A stretch of 6,107 nt of DNA, from the NCBI GenBank assembly GCA_900552675.1, contig USAI01000105.1, positions 1-6,107 on the forward strand, given 5' to 3'. The position numbers were made by a program, and so were the translations under genes. The stretch's first letter is position 1. Each line of letters begins with the position of its first letter. The DNA comes from an uncultured Prevotella sp. Lineage in GTDB: Bacteria; Bacteroidota; Bacteroidia; Bacteroidales; Bacteroidaceae. Under the pieces are notes generated by a model that was given only the letters and a program-made list of their open reading frames with translations, made no database searches and was not told the DNA's origin. Below are positions 1 through 6,041 of this stretch, in pieces.

Positions 1-75
1 CGTTCTCCATGTTCATAACGGTCGATATGAACACGAGCATCGACCGTTCTCCATGCTCACAACGGTCGGTGTGAG
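1..75. repeat. Cluster of three interlocking inverted repeats (about 44-bp period)
   Basis: Positions 1-30 and 45-74 match at 26 of 30 bases. Three hairpins are visible. A has arms GTTCATA (11-17) and TATGAAC (26-32) around loop ACGGTCGA. B has arms GAGCAT (35-40) and ATGCTC (53-58) around a loop containing CGACCGTT. C has arms CTCACA (56-61) and TGTGAG (70-75) around ACGGTCGG. Two of the differences between A and C are compensating base-pair changes (T12:A31 becomes C56:G75, and T16:A27 becomes C60:G71), so the stems look conserved. The loop of B is complementary to the loops of A and C, and 17-26 with 39-48 also form a perfect 10-bp inverted repeat. The window starts inside the repeat, so more copies may lie to the left. 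Function is unknown. Confidence 0.75.
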
Positions 76-80
76 ATGAC

Positions 81-123
81 TTTCTCAAAGGTTTCAGGCG
101 ATTTTCTCAAAGGTTTCAGGCGA
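81..123. repeat. Two perfect 21-bp direct repeats, period 22
   Basis: Positions 81-101 and 103-123 are identical over 21 bases (core CTCAAAGGTTTCAGGCGA), separated by one base. They lie in non-coding DNA between the hairpin cluster at the left edge and the end of the leftward operon. Identity without drift suggests recent duplication or a unit of a dispersed repeat family. No function can be assigned. Confidence 0.85.
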
Positions 124-140
124 CGTATCGCTTGAGTTTT

Positions 141-198
141 AGCTCTATTTTGCCACAAAACAAGATATTAAAGCATTGTTTTACAGCGAAATAAAGCT
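141..198 (-). terminator. Imperfect long hairpin, possible terminator of the leftward operon
   Basis: The outer arms 141-150 and 189-198 pair over 10 bases with one mismatch. The inner arms AAAACAA (157-163) and TTGTTTT (176-182) pair perfectly around a 12-nt loop, with a symmetrical 6/6 internal loop between the two stems. It begins 10 nt past the stop of the 67-aa gene, where a terminator would be expected. The stems are AT-rich and no T-run follows on the minus strand, so a classical intrinsic terminator is not proven. Confidence 0.4.
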
Positions 199-207
199 AT
201 TCATTCA

Positions 208-411
208 TCACCAGTTACTTTCATCAAAGGGGTTGTACCCCGATATTGAGCCATCATCGTAGATAACCTCGCCATAGTCGGGGTCACTACTTTCGTCGCC
301 CGTGTGTTCTTTGTGGTCAACGTGCCACGTGTTGGGCGAGGCGGCACACAGTTGGGCAGGCGCTGTAGCCACCACCAGCATAATGGGTTTCATATATAGT
401 TTTTTCATCAT
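208..411 (-). CDS. Small acidic protein (67 aa) downstream of the surface-protein gene
   Basis: The start is basic and hydrophobic: MMKKLYMKP followed by IMLVVATAPAQLCAAS. After that comes a very acidic tail (11 Asp/Glu and a single Lys after residue 31) ending in Trp. From memory, short Bacteroidales ORFs beginning MKKxYxKPxxxVV with a small-residue stretch near residue 20-25 are common next to surface-protein genes and are uncharacterised; this one fits that style. Residues 10-24 could act as a weak signal peptide or a short membrane-associating segment. It starts 34 nt after the stop of the 819-aa gene on the same strand, and no TAnnTTTG element lies between them, so co-transcription is likely. 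The start has two adjacent ATG codons (411 and 408), and the upstream stretch is A-rich with no Shine-Dalgarno. Function is unknown. It could be a secreted small protein, a peptide precursor or an accessory to its neighbour. Confidence 0.65.
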   Translation of the reverse strand: MMKKLYMKPIMLVVATAPAQLCAASPNTWHVDHKEHTGDESSDPDYGEVIYDDGSISGYNPFDESNW

Positions 412-445
412 TATTCAGTCGTTTAAAAGTTTTGTGTTGAATAGT

Positions 446-2905
446 TTATTTCACGATACATTTCTTTCCGTTTACGATATACATGCCAGCAGGCAGACCT
501 GTAGTATCGGTGCCGTGGCCCACAAACTGTCCGTTCAGGTTGTATATTCCCTTTGCAGCCTTGCCCGTAGGCTCATGGTCGCCAAAGTCGATGATGGTAT
601 GTATATCAGTAGTAGTGCCGTCGGCCACACCGTCAAGATACAGGTGCATACCCTTCACCAGCGTTCCGCCCGTGGGCTTAAACCAGCAGCTGAAGCCACG
701 CAAACCTCGCGCACGTGTGGTAGAGCAGTATAGGTTGCCTTGGTCGAAGAAGAAGCTGCCTTTCAGGTCGTCGCGCTCTGGAATAATGTAGCGATCGTTA
801 AAGGTAAAGCGGCCATAGGTTTCCGACTTTTCATTCAAATCTTGCGTAGCATCAACGCAGAAGGTGCGCGCATAGGTGCCATGCGCCGTCATAGTTCCGT
901 TGCCCGACACGCTATACATCTGCTTCGTGGTCCATTTTTTTGTATCAATGTTGCTTAGGTCGTTCACATTAATATCATCTTCAGTGGTAGCCAGTGTCAC
1001 GTTTGGTATATCAATATGGTTATCGTCTATCACCACGATATGCGACTTGCTGGCGCCATTGGTCTCAGTCAGCAATGCTTTGTAGGCTGGCGACCCATTC
1101 TTCACAAAAGGTTTAGTGGGGAAGATAATGTAGGGCACGTGCGCCTCCAGCACCACATCAGTAGACTGTTTTTCATCCATATTAATCGATGAAAACTGTA
1201 TCTCGTCGCTGGTCAATGCCGACAGTTTGGCCAATTTAGCATTGGCGCCGAAAGCCTGTCGAAACTGGTCGCACGTAAGGTTTATGGGCAGCACAAACGA
1301 GTTCCACTTATCACGCGTAAATGTTTTCTTTAGGTGTGCCACCTTGTTTCGATAGTTGTTCGAGCACGAAACAAGATACTCCATGTCTTCACGCTCTTCA
1401 TCTAAGATAAGGTCTTCGTCAATCTCCTTGCTGGCATACAGCAGTCGGAAGTCGTCTATCACCGTCCATTCGCCCGATGTAGGTGTCGTGTCGGAAGCGT
1501 CGTCGCCCACAATCACGCCAAAGCGTATATAGCTACATTCGCCTTCAGCCAGTTTGGGCACCTGCACCAGCACACTGTTAATATATTTATGCGAACTATA
1601 GAAACACTTGCCAGCATAGTCCATATTCTGTTCTTTAACATGCAGTTCTTCCTTCTCGGCTTCCGACATATACGATGTCTGGCTAAGCACCGTTTGATGC
1701 AATGTGCGGGGCACCTCGTCATAATTGTTATCAAAGCGCACAGCAAACAGCTTTGCCTTGGGCGTGTTTGAAAAGCCCTTACACTCGATAACATACGATC
1801 CGCCTCGCGTTACCTTCACATCTTGGTATATAGCGCCACGTATGCTCTTAGCATCGGCACAGAAATATTTGGCCATGTAGCGCATATAATCGTCTTGTGT
1901 AGTAAATTTGCGCTCGTTAAAGGTGTACGATTTAAGGCCCGAAAAGTTATTTCCACTATCATAGTTATCCGAGCTGGCTTTAGGTTCAAGGTTATATGCC
2001 TTCTCCAGTCCGAAGCGCATACCACCTTCTGTTCGTTTTCCAAAGAAAACCGTTTTCCACTGACCGATATGCTTATTTCCTCTTGAGAAGCCTGGGCACA
2101 ACAGTTTGAACGAGAGGTCGAGCGAGCTGGTCATGTTATCCGAATTCAGTTTCTGTAAGTTCAGTATCTGCTCCATCGTAAACACGCGCCACTGGTCATA
2201 GCCTTGCAATCCATTTTTATTGATGTCCTTATCCTCCATGCCCTCACAGTTTTTGTCTTGGTCTACGCTGCCCTTATTGGCACAGAGGTAACGTTTTTCA
2301 AGCGTTCCTATTTGATAACGGTAGGTATATAGTCGGTACGAATTTTTATGATCGCCCACGGCCTCAAACTCCCAGCCGTAGGAGTCGTCACGGTCAATAA
2401 ACACACCACGGTCAGGCTCATCTTCTGTTACAGAGGCTACGCGTTCCCATCCCAACTGTTTTCCTTCGCCCGTATCCATATTCTGCACCAATTGTAGTGC
2501 GGTTTCGCCCTTGATAGTGTTCACCCACAAAGGCAAAGGATAGTCTTTCAACGACACATGAGTGCCCCAAAAACCACCAGCGTTTAGAAACATTTTTGTC
2601 TTCACATTATATATGAAGATAATTTTGCTCATGTCTTCCTCGTTAAATTCTCCTACTTTTACTGCAAGAGCTTTGATATCATCATAGGTCAGGCCCATGA
2701 TGTCGTCAATGCCCTTAATACTTGTTACGCCCGTGATGATGCCTGTGTTGCCCTCATCATCTGCAGCAGCGTTTACCGCAGCAGCATACGTGCTCATTGC
2801 TGTATGTGCGGTGGCAGTGGTTACTGGTGCCGTGGTAGCTATCAGCAACGCAATGGCCATATTACGGTTGATGGCCGATAGTTGGTTTAAGTTAATCTTT
2901 GTCAT
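446..2905 (-). CDS. Large secreted multidomain surface protein with type IX-like C-terminal sorting signal (819 aa)
   Basis: Residues 1-35 form an export signal: an unusually long polar n-region, then the hydrophobic stretch MAIALLIATTAPVTTATA. An Ala-rich linker follows. Around 92-240 lies a region opening with IIFIYNVKTKMFLNAGGFWG, a 'ligand or cofactor-free' beta-rich module style seen in Prevotella surface proteins and possibly beta-trefoil-like. Around 355-490 a jelly-roll-like, carbohydrate-binding-module-style domain runs from GAIYQDVKV to WTVIDDFRLLY. Around 526-620 is a recurrent module (KWNSFVLPINLT, then VPYIIFPTK), and 695-765 is another beta-rich segment. The C-terminus (785-819) reads GIYNLNGQFVG, LPAGMYIVNGKK and a final IVK. 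This matches the pattern of type IX secretion (Por) sorting domains, which direct proteins across the outer membrane for release or surface anchoring. No catalytic motif is recognisable, so adhesion or glycan binding is an inference. The ATG at 2905 directly precedes the signal sequence and has only a weak purine-rich AAGACGAAGA upstream. It is probably the first gene of an operon with the 67-aa gene. Confidence 0.85.
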   Translation of the reverse strand: MTKINLNQLSAINRNMAIALLIATTAPVTTATAHTAMSTYAAAVNAAADDEGNTGIITGVTSIKGIDDIMGLTYDDIKALAVKVGEFNEEDMSKIIFIYNVKTKMFLNAGGFWGTHVSLKDYPLPLWVNTIKGETALQLVQNMDTGEGKQLGWERVASVTEDEPDRGVFIDRDDSYGWEFEAVGDHKNSYRLYTYRYQIGTLEKRYLCANKGSVDQDKNCEGMEDKDINKNGLQGYDQWRVFTMEQILNLQKLNSDNMTSSLDLSFKLLCPGFSRGNKHIGQWKTVFFGKRTEGGMRFGLEKAYNLEPKASSDNYDSGNNFSGLKSYTFNERKFTTQDDYMRYMAKYFCADAKSIRGAIYQDVKVTRGGSYVIECKGFSNTPKAKLFAVRFDNNYDEVPRTLHQTVLSQTSYMSEAEKEELHVKEQNMDYAGKCFYSSHKYINSVLVQVPKLAEGECSYIRFGVIVGDDASDTTPTSGEWTVIDDFRLLYASKEIDEDLILDEEREDMEYLVSCSNNYRNKVAHLKKTFTRDKWNSFVLPINLTCDQFRQAFGANAKLAKLSALTSDEIQFSSINMDEKQSTDVVLEAHVPYIIFPTKPFVKNGSPAYKALLTETNGASKSHIVVIDDNHIDIPNVTLATTEDDINVNDLSNIDTKKWTTKQMYSVSGNGTMTAHGTYARTFCVDATQDLNEKSETYGRFTFNDRYIIPERDDLKGSFFFDQGNLYCSTTRARGLRGFSCWFKPTGGTLVKGMHLYLDGVADGTTTDIHTIIDFGDHEPTGKAAKGIYNLNGQFVGHGTDTTGLPAGMYIVNGKKCIVK

Positions 2906-3020
2906 TCTTCGTCTTTGTTTATTATTGGTTTTTATTTAGTATATACAGTGAGCCTACAGTTACGCCTATGTGGCATAATTGTAACATCGTAGTTTTTGTT
3001 GAGTTGTTTTGGTTTACAGT

Positions 3021-3043
3021 ATCGCAAGTGTTGGTTTTGCGAT
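3021..3043 (-). other. Hairpin in the leader of the surface-protein gene
   Basis: ATCGCAA (3021-3027) and TTGCGAT (3037-3043) form a perfect 7-bp stem with a 9-nt loop. It lies about 115 nt upstream of the ATG at 2905, inside the transcript predicted from the promoter near 3135-3142. A smaller GCGC/GCGC hairpin is at 3109-3121. The remainder of 2906-3134 shows no recognisable riboswitch or gene. Stem size alone does not prove a regulatory role. Confidence 0.35.
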
Positions 3044-3134
3044 GTTTATTCTTCACATTTGCCATTAACACATTGTGTAGTCAGGCCGTCATCGTTTTTG
3101 TATTCGTTGCGCATCACGCGCTGTATTTGTTTTG

Positions 3135-3142
3135 CAAATATA
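3135..3142 (-). promoter_or_regulatory. Candidate -7 promoter element for the surface-protein operon
   Basis: Read on the minus strand this is TATATTTG, a full match to the Bacteroidetes sigma-ABfr -7 consensus TAnnTTTG. No good TTTG -33 element is present at the usual spacing; the sequence there falls in the arm of the adjacent hairpin. The expected start of transcription near 3128-3130 would give a leader of about 225 nt before the ATG at 2905. The box overlaps a 6-bp inverted repeat (TATTTG 3124-3129, CAAATA 3135-3140) that could be an operator. It is the only TAnnTTTG on this strand in the intergenic stretch. Confidence 0.4.
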
Positions 3143-3152
3143 TGCATTTAAT

Positions 3153-3182
3153 CGGAGAAAACGCGTTTTTGCGCTTTCTCCG
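3153..3182 (-). terminator. Strong hairpin downstream of the DUF308-like gene, probable terminator
   Basis: CGGAGAAA (3153-3160) pairs with TTTCTCCG (3175-3182). The stem continues past one A-C mismatch with three more G-C pairs to a 6-nt loop. It starts 28 nt after the stop codon at 3211, the position expected for a terminator of the leftward gene. On the minus strand it is followed by ATTAAAT rather than a T-run. On the plus strand the flank contains TTTTTT (3191-3196), but no rightward gene precedes it. It separates the upstream gene from the candidate promoter of the surface-protein operon. Confidence 0.55.
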
Positions 3183-3210
3183 CTCAAAAATTTTTTATTC
3201 TTTAACAGTA

Positions 3211-3933
3211 TTAGGCTTTATCGTTGGCTTTATCATCGGCCTTGTTTTCGACTTTATCATCGGCCTTATCTTCAGCCTTATCCTCAGCCTTATCTTCGGC
3301 TTTGTCGTTAGCCTCTTCTGTGGTTGTTTCATTTGCCTCCTCAGCAGGCAGCAAGCCAGCCTTTACAGCCGCGCTACGCACCATTGCAATCTTTATGGTA
3401 TGAATAGCCTCAACCACACCATATAGCAACATGCACCACCCTATCACAAAGATGGGAGCGCTGGCAATGGCCGAGGGGAAGAACAGAGCCACAATGCCCA
3501 CAAAGAAGATAACCGTAGGCATAATCCAGAAATACAAACCTATGTACGCCAGCCTACGAGCGGCCACCAATACCACAAACTGGTTTAGGGCGCCCAAGAT
3601 AAGCAAGGCCGACAATATATATACCAAGAAATGCACAAAGGTGTTGGGCATCAAGGCCAGCAGCAAGCCCAATATCACGCTACCTATACCCACAAGGGGG
3701 AAAGCAGGCTTTATGGCTGTAAGCTGGCGACCTTCGGCGTCAAACACCTTGGGAACATCGGTCTGCCTGATGGCGTTAAAATAAACGATGCACGAAATTA
3801 CGCCCGACAGCAAGAACAGCCCACCTATGGCCACCGTCATCCACTGCACAGTTTGCTCGCGATATTTTATTAGCAAGGCGCCCACTACCACAGCGCATAG
3901 TGCACGCAAAAGAGATGTCTTTGTTGTATTCAT
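3211..3933 (-). CDS. DUF308/HdeD-like multi-pass inner-membrane protein with a charged repeat tail (240 aa)
   Basis: The protein has about six hydrophobic segments at residues 8-23, 31-52, 79-95, 99-120, 127-147 and 149-172. The opening LLRALCAVVVGALLIKY and the second-helix FLLSGVISCIVYF are in the style of Bacteroidales DUF308 proteins, distantly related to the HdeD acid-resistance membrane protein; the molecular function of the family is poorly known. The C-terminal tail (about 187-240) is hydrophilic and ends in eight consecutive four-residue units of the type [E/D/N]-[D/N]-K-[A/V]. Family members usually end soon after the last helix, so the tail looks like a local extension. I place the start at the ATG at 3933. 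The frame is open upstream to a TTG at 3969, but that TTG lies inside the predicted -7 promoter box, and the extra residues (HCIMYNINMCD) do not resemble the family. An ATG at 3942 is the alternative. It is transcribed divergently from the lipoprotein gene. Confidence 0.85.
   Translation of the reverse strand: MNTTKTSLLRALCAVVVGALLIKYREQTVQWMTVAIGGLFLLSGVISCIVYFNAIRQTDVPKVFDAEGRQLTAIKPAFPLVGIGSVILGLLLALMPNTFVHFLVYILSALLILGALNQFVVLVAARRLAYIGLYFWIMPTVIFFVGIVALFFPSAIASAPIFVIGWCMLLYGVVEAIHTIKIAMVRSAAVKAGLLPAEEANETTTEEANDKAEDKAEDKAEDKADDKVENKADDKANDKA
3214..3309 (-). repeat. 12-bp tandem repeat, eight units, within the coding sequence
   Basis: Eight degenerate 12-bp units (minus-strand type GAAGATAAGGCT or GATGATAAAGCC) encode NDKA, EDKA, EDKA, EDKA, DDKV, ENKA, DDKA and NDKA just before the stop codon. 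Because the unit is a multiple of three, gain or loss of copies keeps the frame. The strict [acidic/Asn]-[Asp/Asn]-Lys-Ala pattern suggests a highly charged, probably helical or disordered cytoplasmic tail. Synonymous third-base differences between units indicate it is not a very recent expansion. Confidence 0.9.
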
Positions 3934-3966
3934 ATCACACATATTTATATTATACATTATGCAATG

Positions 3967-3998
3967 CAAACTTACACATTATTGAACACAAAAGCAAG
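3967..3998 (-). promoter_or_regulatory. Candidate promoter of the DUF308-like gene
   Basis: On the minus strand the -7 element is TAAGTTTG (3974 to 3967), a full match to TAnnTTTG. CTTG (3998-3995) lies 20 nt upstream, at the spacing of the -33 element. Transcription starting near 3960 leaves a leader of about 27 nt to the ATG at 3933. This supports that start over the upstream TTG at 3969. Confidence 0.6.
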
Positions 3999-4070
3999 CC
4001 GAACCGAAAAAAAATGGTACATTCTTATTATTTTATTATTTAAAACCATGCTGAGTTAAAGAAAAATATG

Positions 4071-4078
4071 TATATTTG
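4071..4078 (+). promoter_or_regulatory. Candidate -7 promoter element of the lipoprotein gene
   Basis: TATATTTG fully matches the Bacteroidetes -7 consensus TAnnTTTG. The -33 position (CATG at 4047-4050) is only a partial match. Transcription from about 4084 would give a leader of about 145 nt before the ATG at 4230. It faces away from the promoter of the DUF308-like gene, so 3934-4229 is a divergent control region. Confidence 0.5.
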
Positions 4079-4086
4079 CAAATGTT

Positions 4087-4207
4087 AATGAAGAATAATT
4101 GTTCATTGTCACATCACCACTCCTGAAAACAGTAGTGCCACAAAGCACTGCTCTCACCTAATTATAATATAATGCACAAAAACATCAATATTTCTTCCCG
4201 AAATTAA
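4087..4207 (+). promoter_or_regulatory. Structured leader with short ORFs upstream of the lipoprotein gene
   Basis: The leader holds a 6-bp hairpin (AATGAA 4087-4092, TTCATT 4102-4107). A 12-codon ORF at 4088-4126 reads MKNNCSLSHHHS, including three consecutive His codons. Four nt after its stop is an 8-bp hairpin with one G-U pair (4131-4138 with 4145-4152, loop CACAAA). A second 11-codon ORF (MHKNINISSRN) is at 4172-4207. The order short ORF then hairpin resembles an attenuator, but no T-run follows and the downstream gene is not a histidine gene. None of the short ORFs has a clear ribosome binding site, so chance is possible. Confidence 0.3.
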
Positions 4208-4229
4208 ACAAAACCAAATTAAAGCGAAT

Positions 4230-6041
4230 ATGAAAAAAGACATCTCGGCCACTAAAATGGCGTCATGCCTCTTAGGCATCGGTCTTATGCTGACTGGCTA
4301 TAGTTGCACAGACAGCAATTTCGACCTTTCCGACATCGATACCACCATTGGTATCGGCGGCGATTCGTTGGCAATACCTGTCAGCAGTACTGAAGACATT
4401 AAGCTCGACGACATTCTTGAGCTCGACAACAGCGACCTCATCAGCACCGAGGCCAATGGCGACTATGTGTTTAAGAAAGAGGGCGAAGCAGTAACCCCCG
4501 CTCGCCCACAGGTTGACAAGGTGGTTATTACTAACCAGCGCACCACTAACAACGACCTGATGATTGCTGTAAACACATCGGCCGGAGCACGCCCCCATGC
4601 TGGCAAACCCGCCCGTGCTTTTGCCTTGCAAACTGTTGAAGGCACCGTGCTCAGCTTCAATTATAAGAGCGATGTGCACCAAGATATTAAAGACATTACC
4701 TCGGCCAATGTTGATGCCGACCTGAACATCAGCGTGGTGTTCTCTGACGAACTGAAACGCATTGTCAATTCGTTCAAGAGCATGACGCTGGAAATGCCGT
4801 CGTACATGACCTTCAGTAAGGCTACCACCACATCGGCCTACACCTCGTTTGACGGGCACACCCTCACCCTTACCAACGTGAGCACCACCCGCAACATCAG
4901 CATCAAGGCCAAGATGAGCAAGCTGGCCTTTGGCAAGGCCGTAGCCGCTGGCAACAAGCTGGTATTTGACAAGGCCACGCAGCAGGTAACCCTTGAGGGC
5001 GACATCAAGGTAAAGGTATCGTTCGACGACATCAACCTCGTAAGCGTTGACCCCTCAAAGTGCTACATTCGCACACAGATGACCATGGACAAGATTACGG
5101 TAATAGGTGCCGAAGGACGGTTTGACCCCAACATCGAATTGTCTGAACTGGGCGAGGTAACCATTAACAGCGTGCCCGACTTCTTGACCGACGAAGACGT
5201 GAAGATTAATCTGCACAACCCCATGATTGACCTCGACATTGACAACAACATGAACGTTGAGGGCAACATTAACGGCACCATCACCGCCTACGACGACAAA
5301 GGCGTGGTAACCGCAAAGGTGGTTCTTCCCGCTCTCACCGTGCATCCCAGCGCTACCGATGGCGTAAACAACACCACCCGTCTGCGTATATGCAAGAACG
5401 ACAGCTACAACCCCGACAACCGCGAGCTGGTTATCGTGCCCAACCTGTCTGACTTGCTAACACGCATACCCAAGCGCCTAACCTTTACGGCCAACGTGAA
5501 AGCTAACAGCGACCGCGTAAGCACCATCACTTTGGGCAACCATACCAACTACTGTATCGCCCCCAGCTACGCCATCACCGCACCGCTGGCCTTTGACAAG
5601 GGCGCACAAATAGTGTATCGCGACACCCTCGACGGCTGGAGCGACGATATTAAAGACTATGAGATGACAAAGGGCGCCTTTGTAAAAATGACCGCAAAGG
5701 TAAGCAACAGCGTGCCCGCTAACCTGTCGGTAAGCGCCTACGCCATCGACATCAATAAGAAAGAGGTGAGCAAAGACCGCATACTGGTTGAGGTATTGAA
5801 CAGCGTGAAGGGCTCGGCCGATGGCACCACACCCGTGGTATCGCCATTAGAGATACGCATCTATGAGAAAACAAAGGGTGCCCTGAAGACCATCGACGGA
5901 CTGGTTCTGAAGGTAGAGGCCGCTGCTGGCGAAGGCAACGATGCCATCGTGGGCAAGACCATTAACGCCCAAACGCAAACCCTGAAGGTGAACGACATCG
6001 TCATCAAACTGTACGGACGTGTTGTAGCCGACTTGAACTAA
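4230..6041 (+). CDS. Predicted outer-membrane lipoprotein, beta-rich, function unknown (603 aa)
   Basis: The start MKKDISATK is followed by a hydrophobic segment (11-23) and Cys26 in LTGYSC, a type II signal peptide. The lipobox is relaxed, with Gly at -3 and Tyr at -2. After Cys the sequence TDSNFDLSDID is acidic, as in lipoproteins that Bacteroidetes export to the outer membrane or cell surface. FDLSDIDTTIGIGGDSLAIP and a stretch around LDDILELDNSDLI...GDYVF are in the style of uncharacterised Bacteroidales lipoproteins that I recall but cannot name. The rest is rich in alternating beta-type strands without catalytic motifs. Residues 322-372 (VKINLHNPMIDLDIDNNMNV, then GTITAYDD) look like a beta-sandwich unit, and 484-506 and 585-602 are similar strand-rich segments. 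Cysteines are few (13, 26, 278, 388, 442). The start is supported by the signal peptide; upstream is A-rich (AAATTAAAGCGAAT) with no Shine-Dalgarno. Only 66 nt follow in the window, without a terminator, so a downstream partner gene is possible. Confidence 0.85.
   Translation: MKKDISATKMASCLLGIGLMLTGYSCTDSNFDLSDIDTTIGIGGDSLAIPVSSTEDIKLDDILELDNSDLISTEANGDYVFKKEGEAVTPARPQVDKVVITNQRTTNNDLMIAVNTSAGARPHAGKPARAFALQTVEGTVLSFNYKSDVHQDIKDITSANVDADLNISVVFSDELKRIVNSFKSMTLEMPSYMTFSKATTTSAYTSFDGHTLTLTNVSTTRNISIKAKMSKLAFGKAVAAGNKLVFDKATQQVTLEGDIKVKVSFDDINLVSVDPSKCYIRTQMTMDKITVIGAEGRFDPNIELSELGEVTINSVPDFLTDEDVKINLHNPMIDLDIDNNMNVEGNINGTITAYDDKGVVTAKVVLPALTVHPSATDGVNNTTRLRICKNDSYNPDNRELVIVPNLSDLLTRIPKRLTFTANVKANSDRVSTITLGNHTNYCIAPSYAITAPLAFDKGAQIVYRDTLDGWSDDIKDYEMTKGAFVKMTAKVSNSVPANLSVSAYAIDINKKEVSKDRILVEVLNSVKGSADGTTPVVSPLEIRIYEKTKGALKTIDGLVLKVEAAAGEGNDAIVGKTINAQTQTLKVNDIVIKLYGRVVADLN

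Noticed and set aside
1..75. Possible CRISPR repeats at the left edge
   Set aside because: The two copies differ at several positions, the period is fixed at 44 bp, and the intervening bases are themselves part of inverted repeats rather than unique spacers.
302..733. Rightward 143-aa open frame opposite the small protein and the end of the surface-protein gene
   Set aside because: It lies antisense to two better-supported genes and has no coherent domain or signal.
2899..3426. Rightward hydrophobic 175-aa open frame across the intergenic stretch
   Set aside because: It starts at TTG, overlaps the antisense of the 12-bp repeat (giving artificial GLIF-like runs), and its Phe/Val-rich composition simply reflects T-rich DNA. 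No ribosome binding site or family resemblance was seen.
3934..3969. Twelve-residue N-terminal extension of the DUF308-like protein from the TTG at 3969
   Set aside because: The TTG falls within the predicted -7 promoter box TAAGTTTG and the extra residues do not resemble the family start.
4014..4049. Inverted repeat ATGGT/ACCAT
   Set aside because: Five-base arms with a 26-nt loop are expected by chance in AT-rich DNA.
4272..4859. Leftward 195-aa open frame inside the lipoprotein gene
   Set aside because: It is antisense to a gene with a clear signal peptide and consistent composition. Its content is explained as the reverse reading of Asp/Thr-rich codons.
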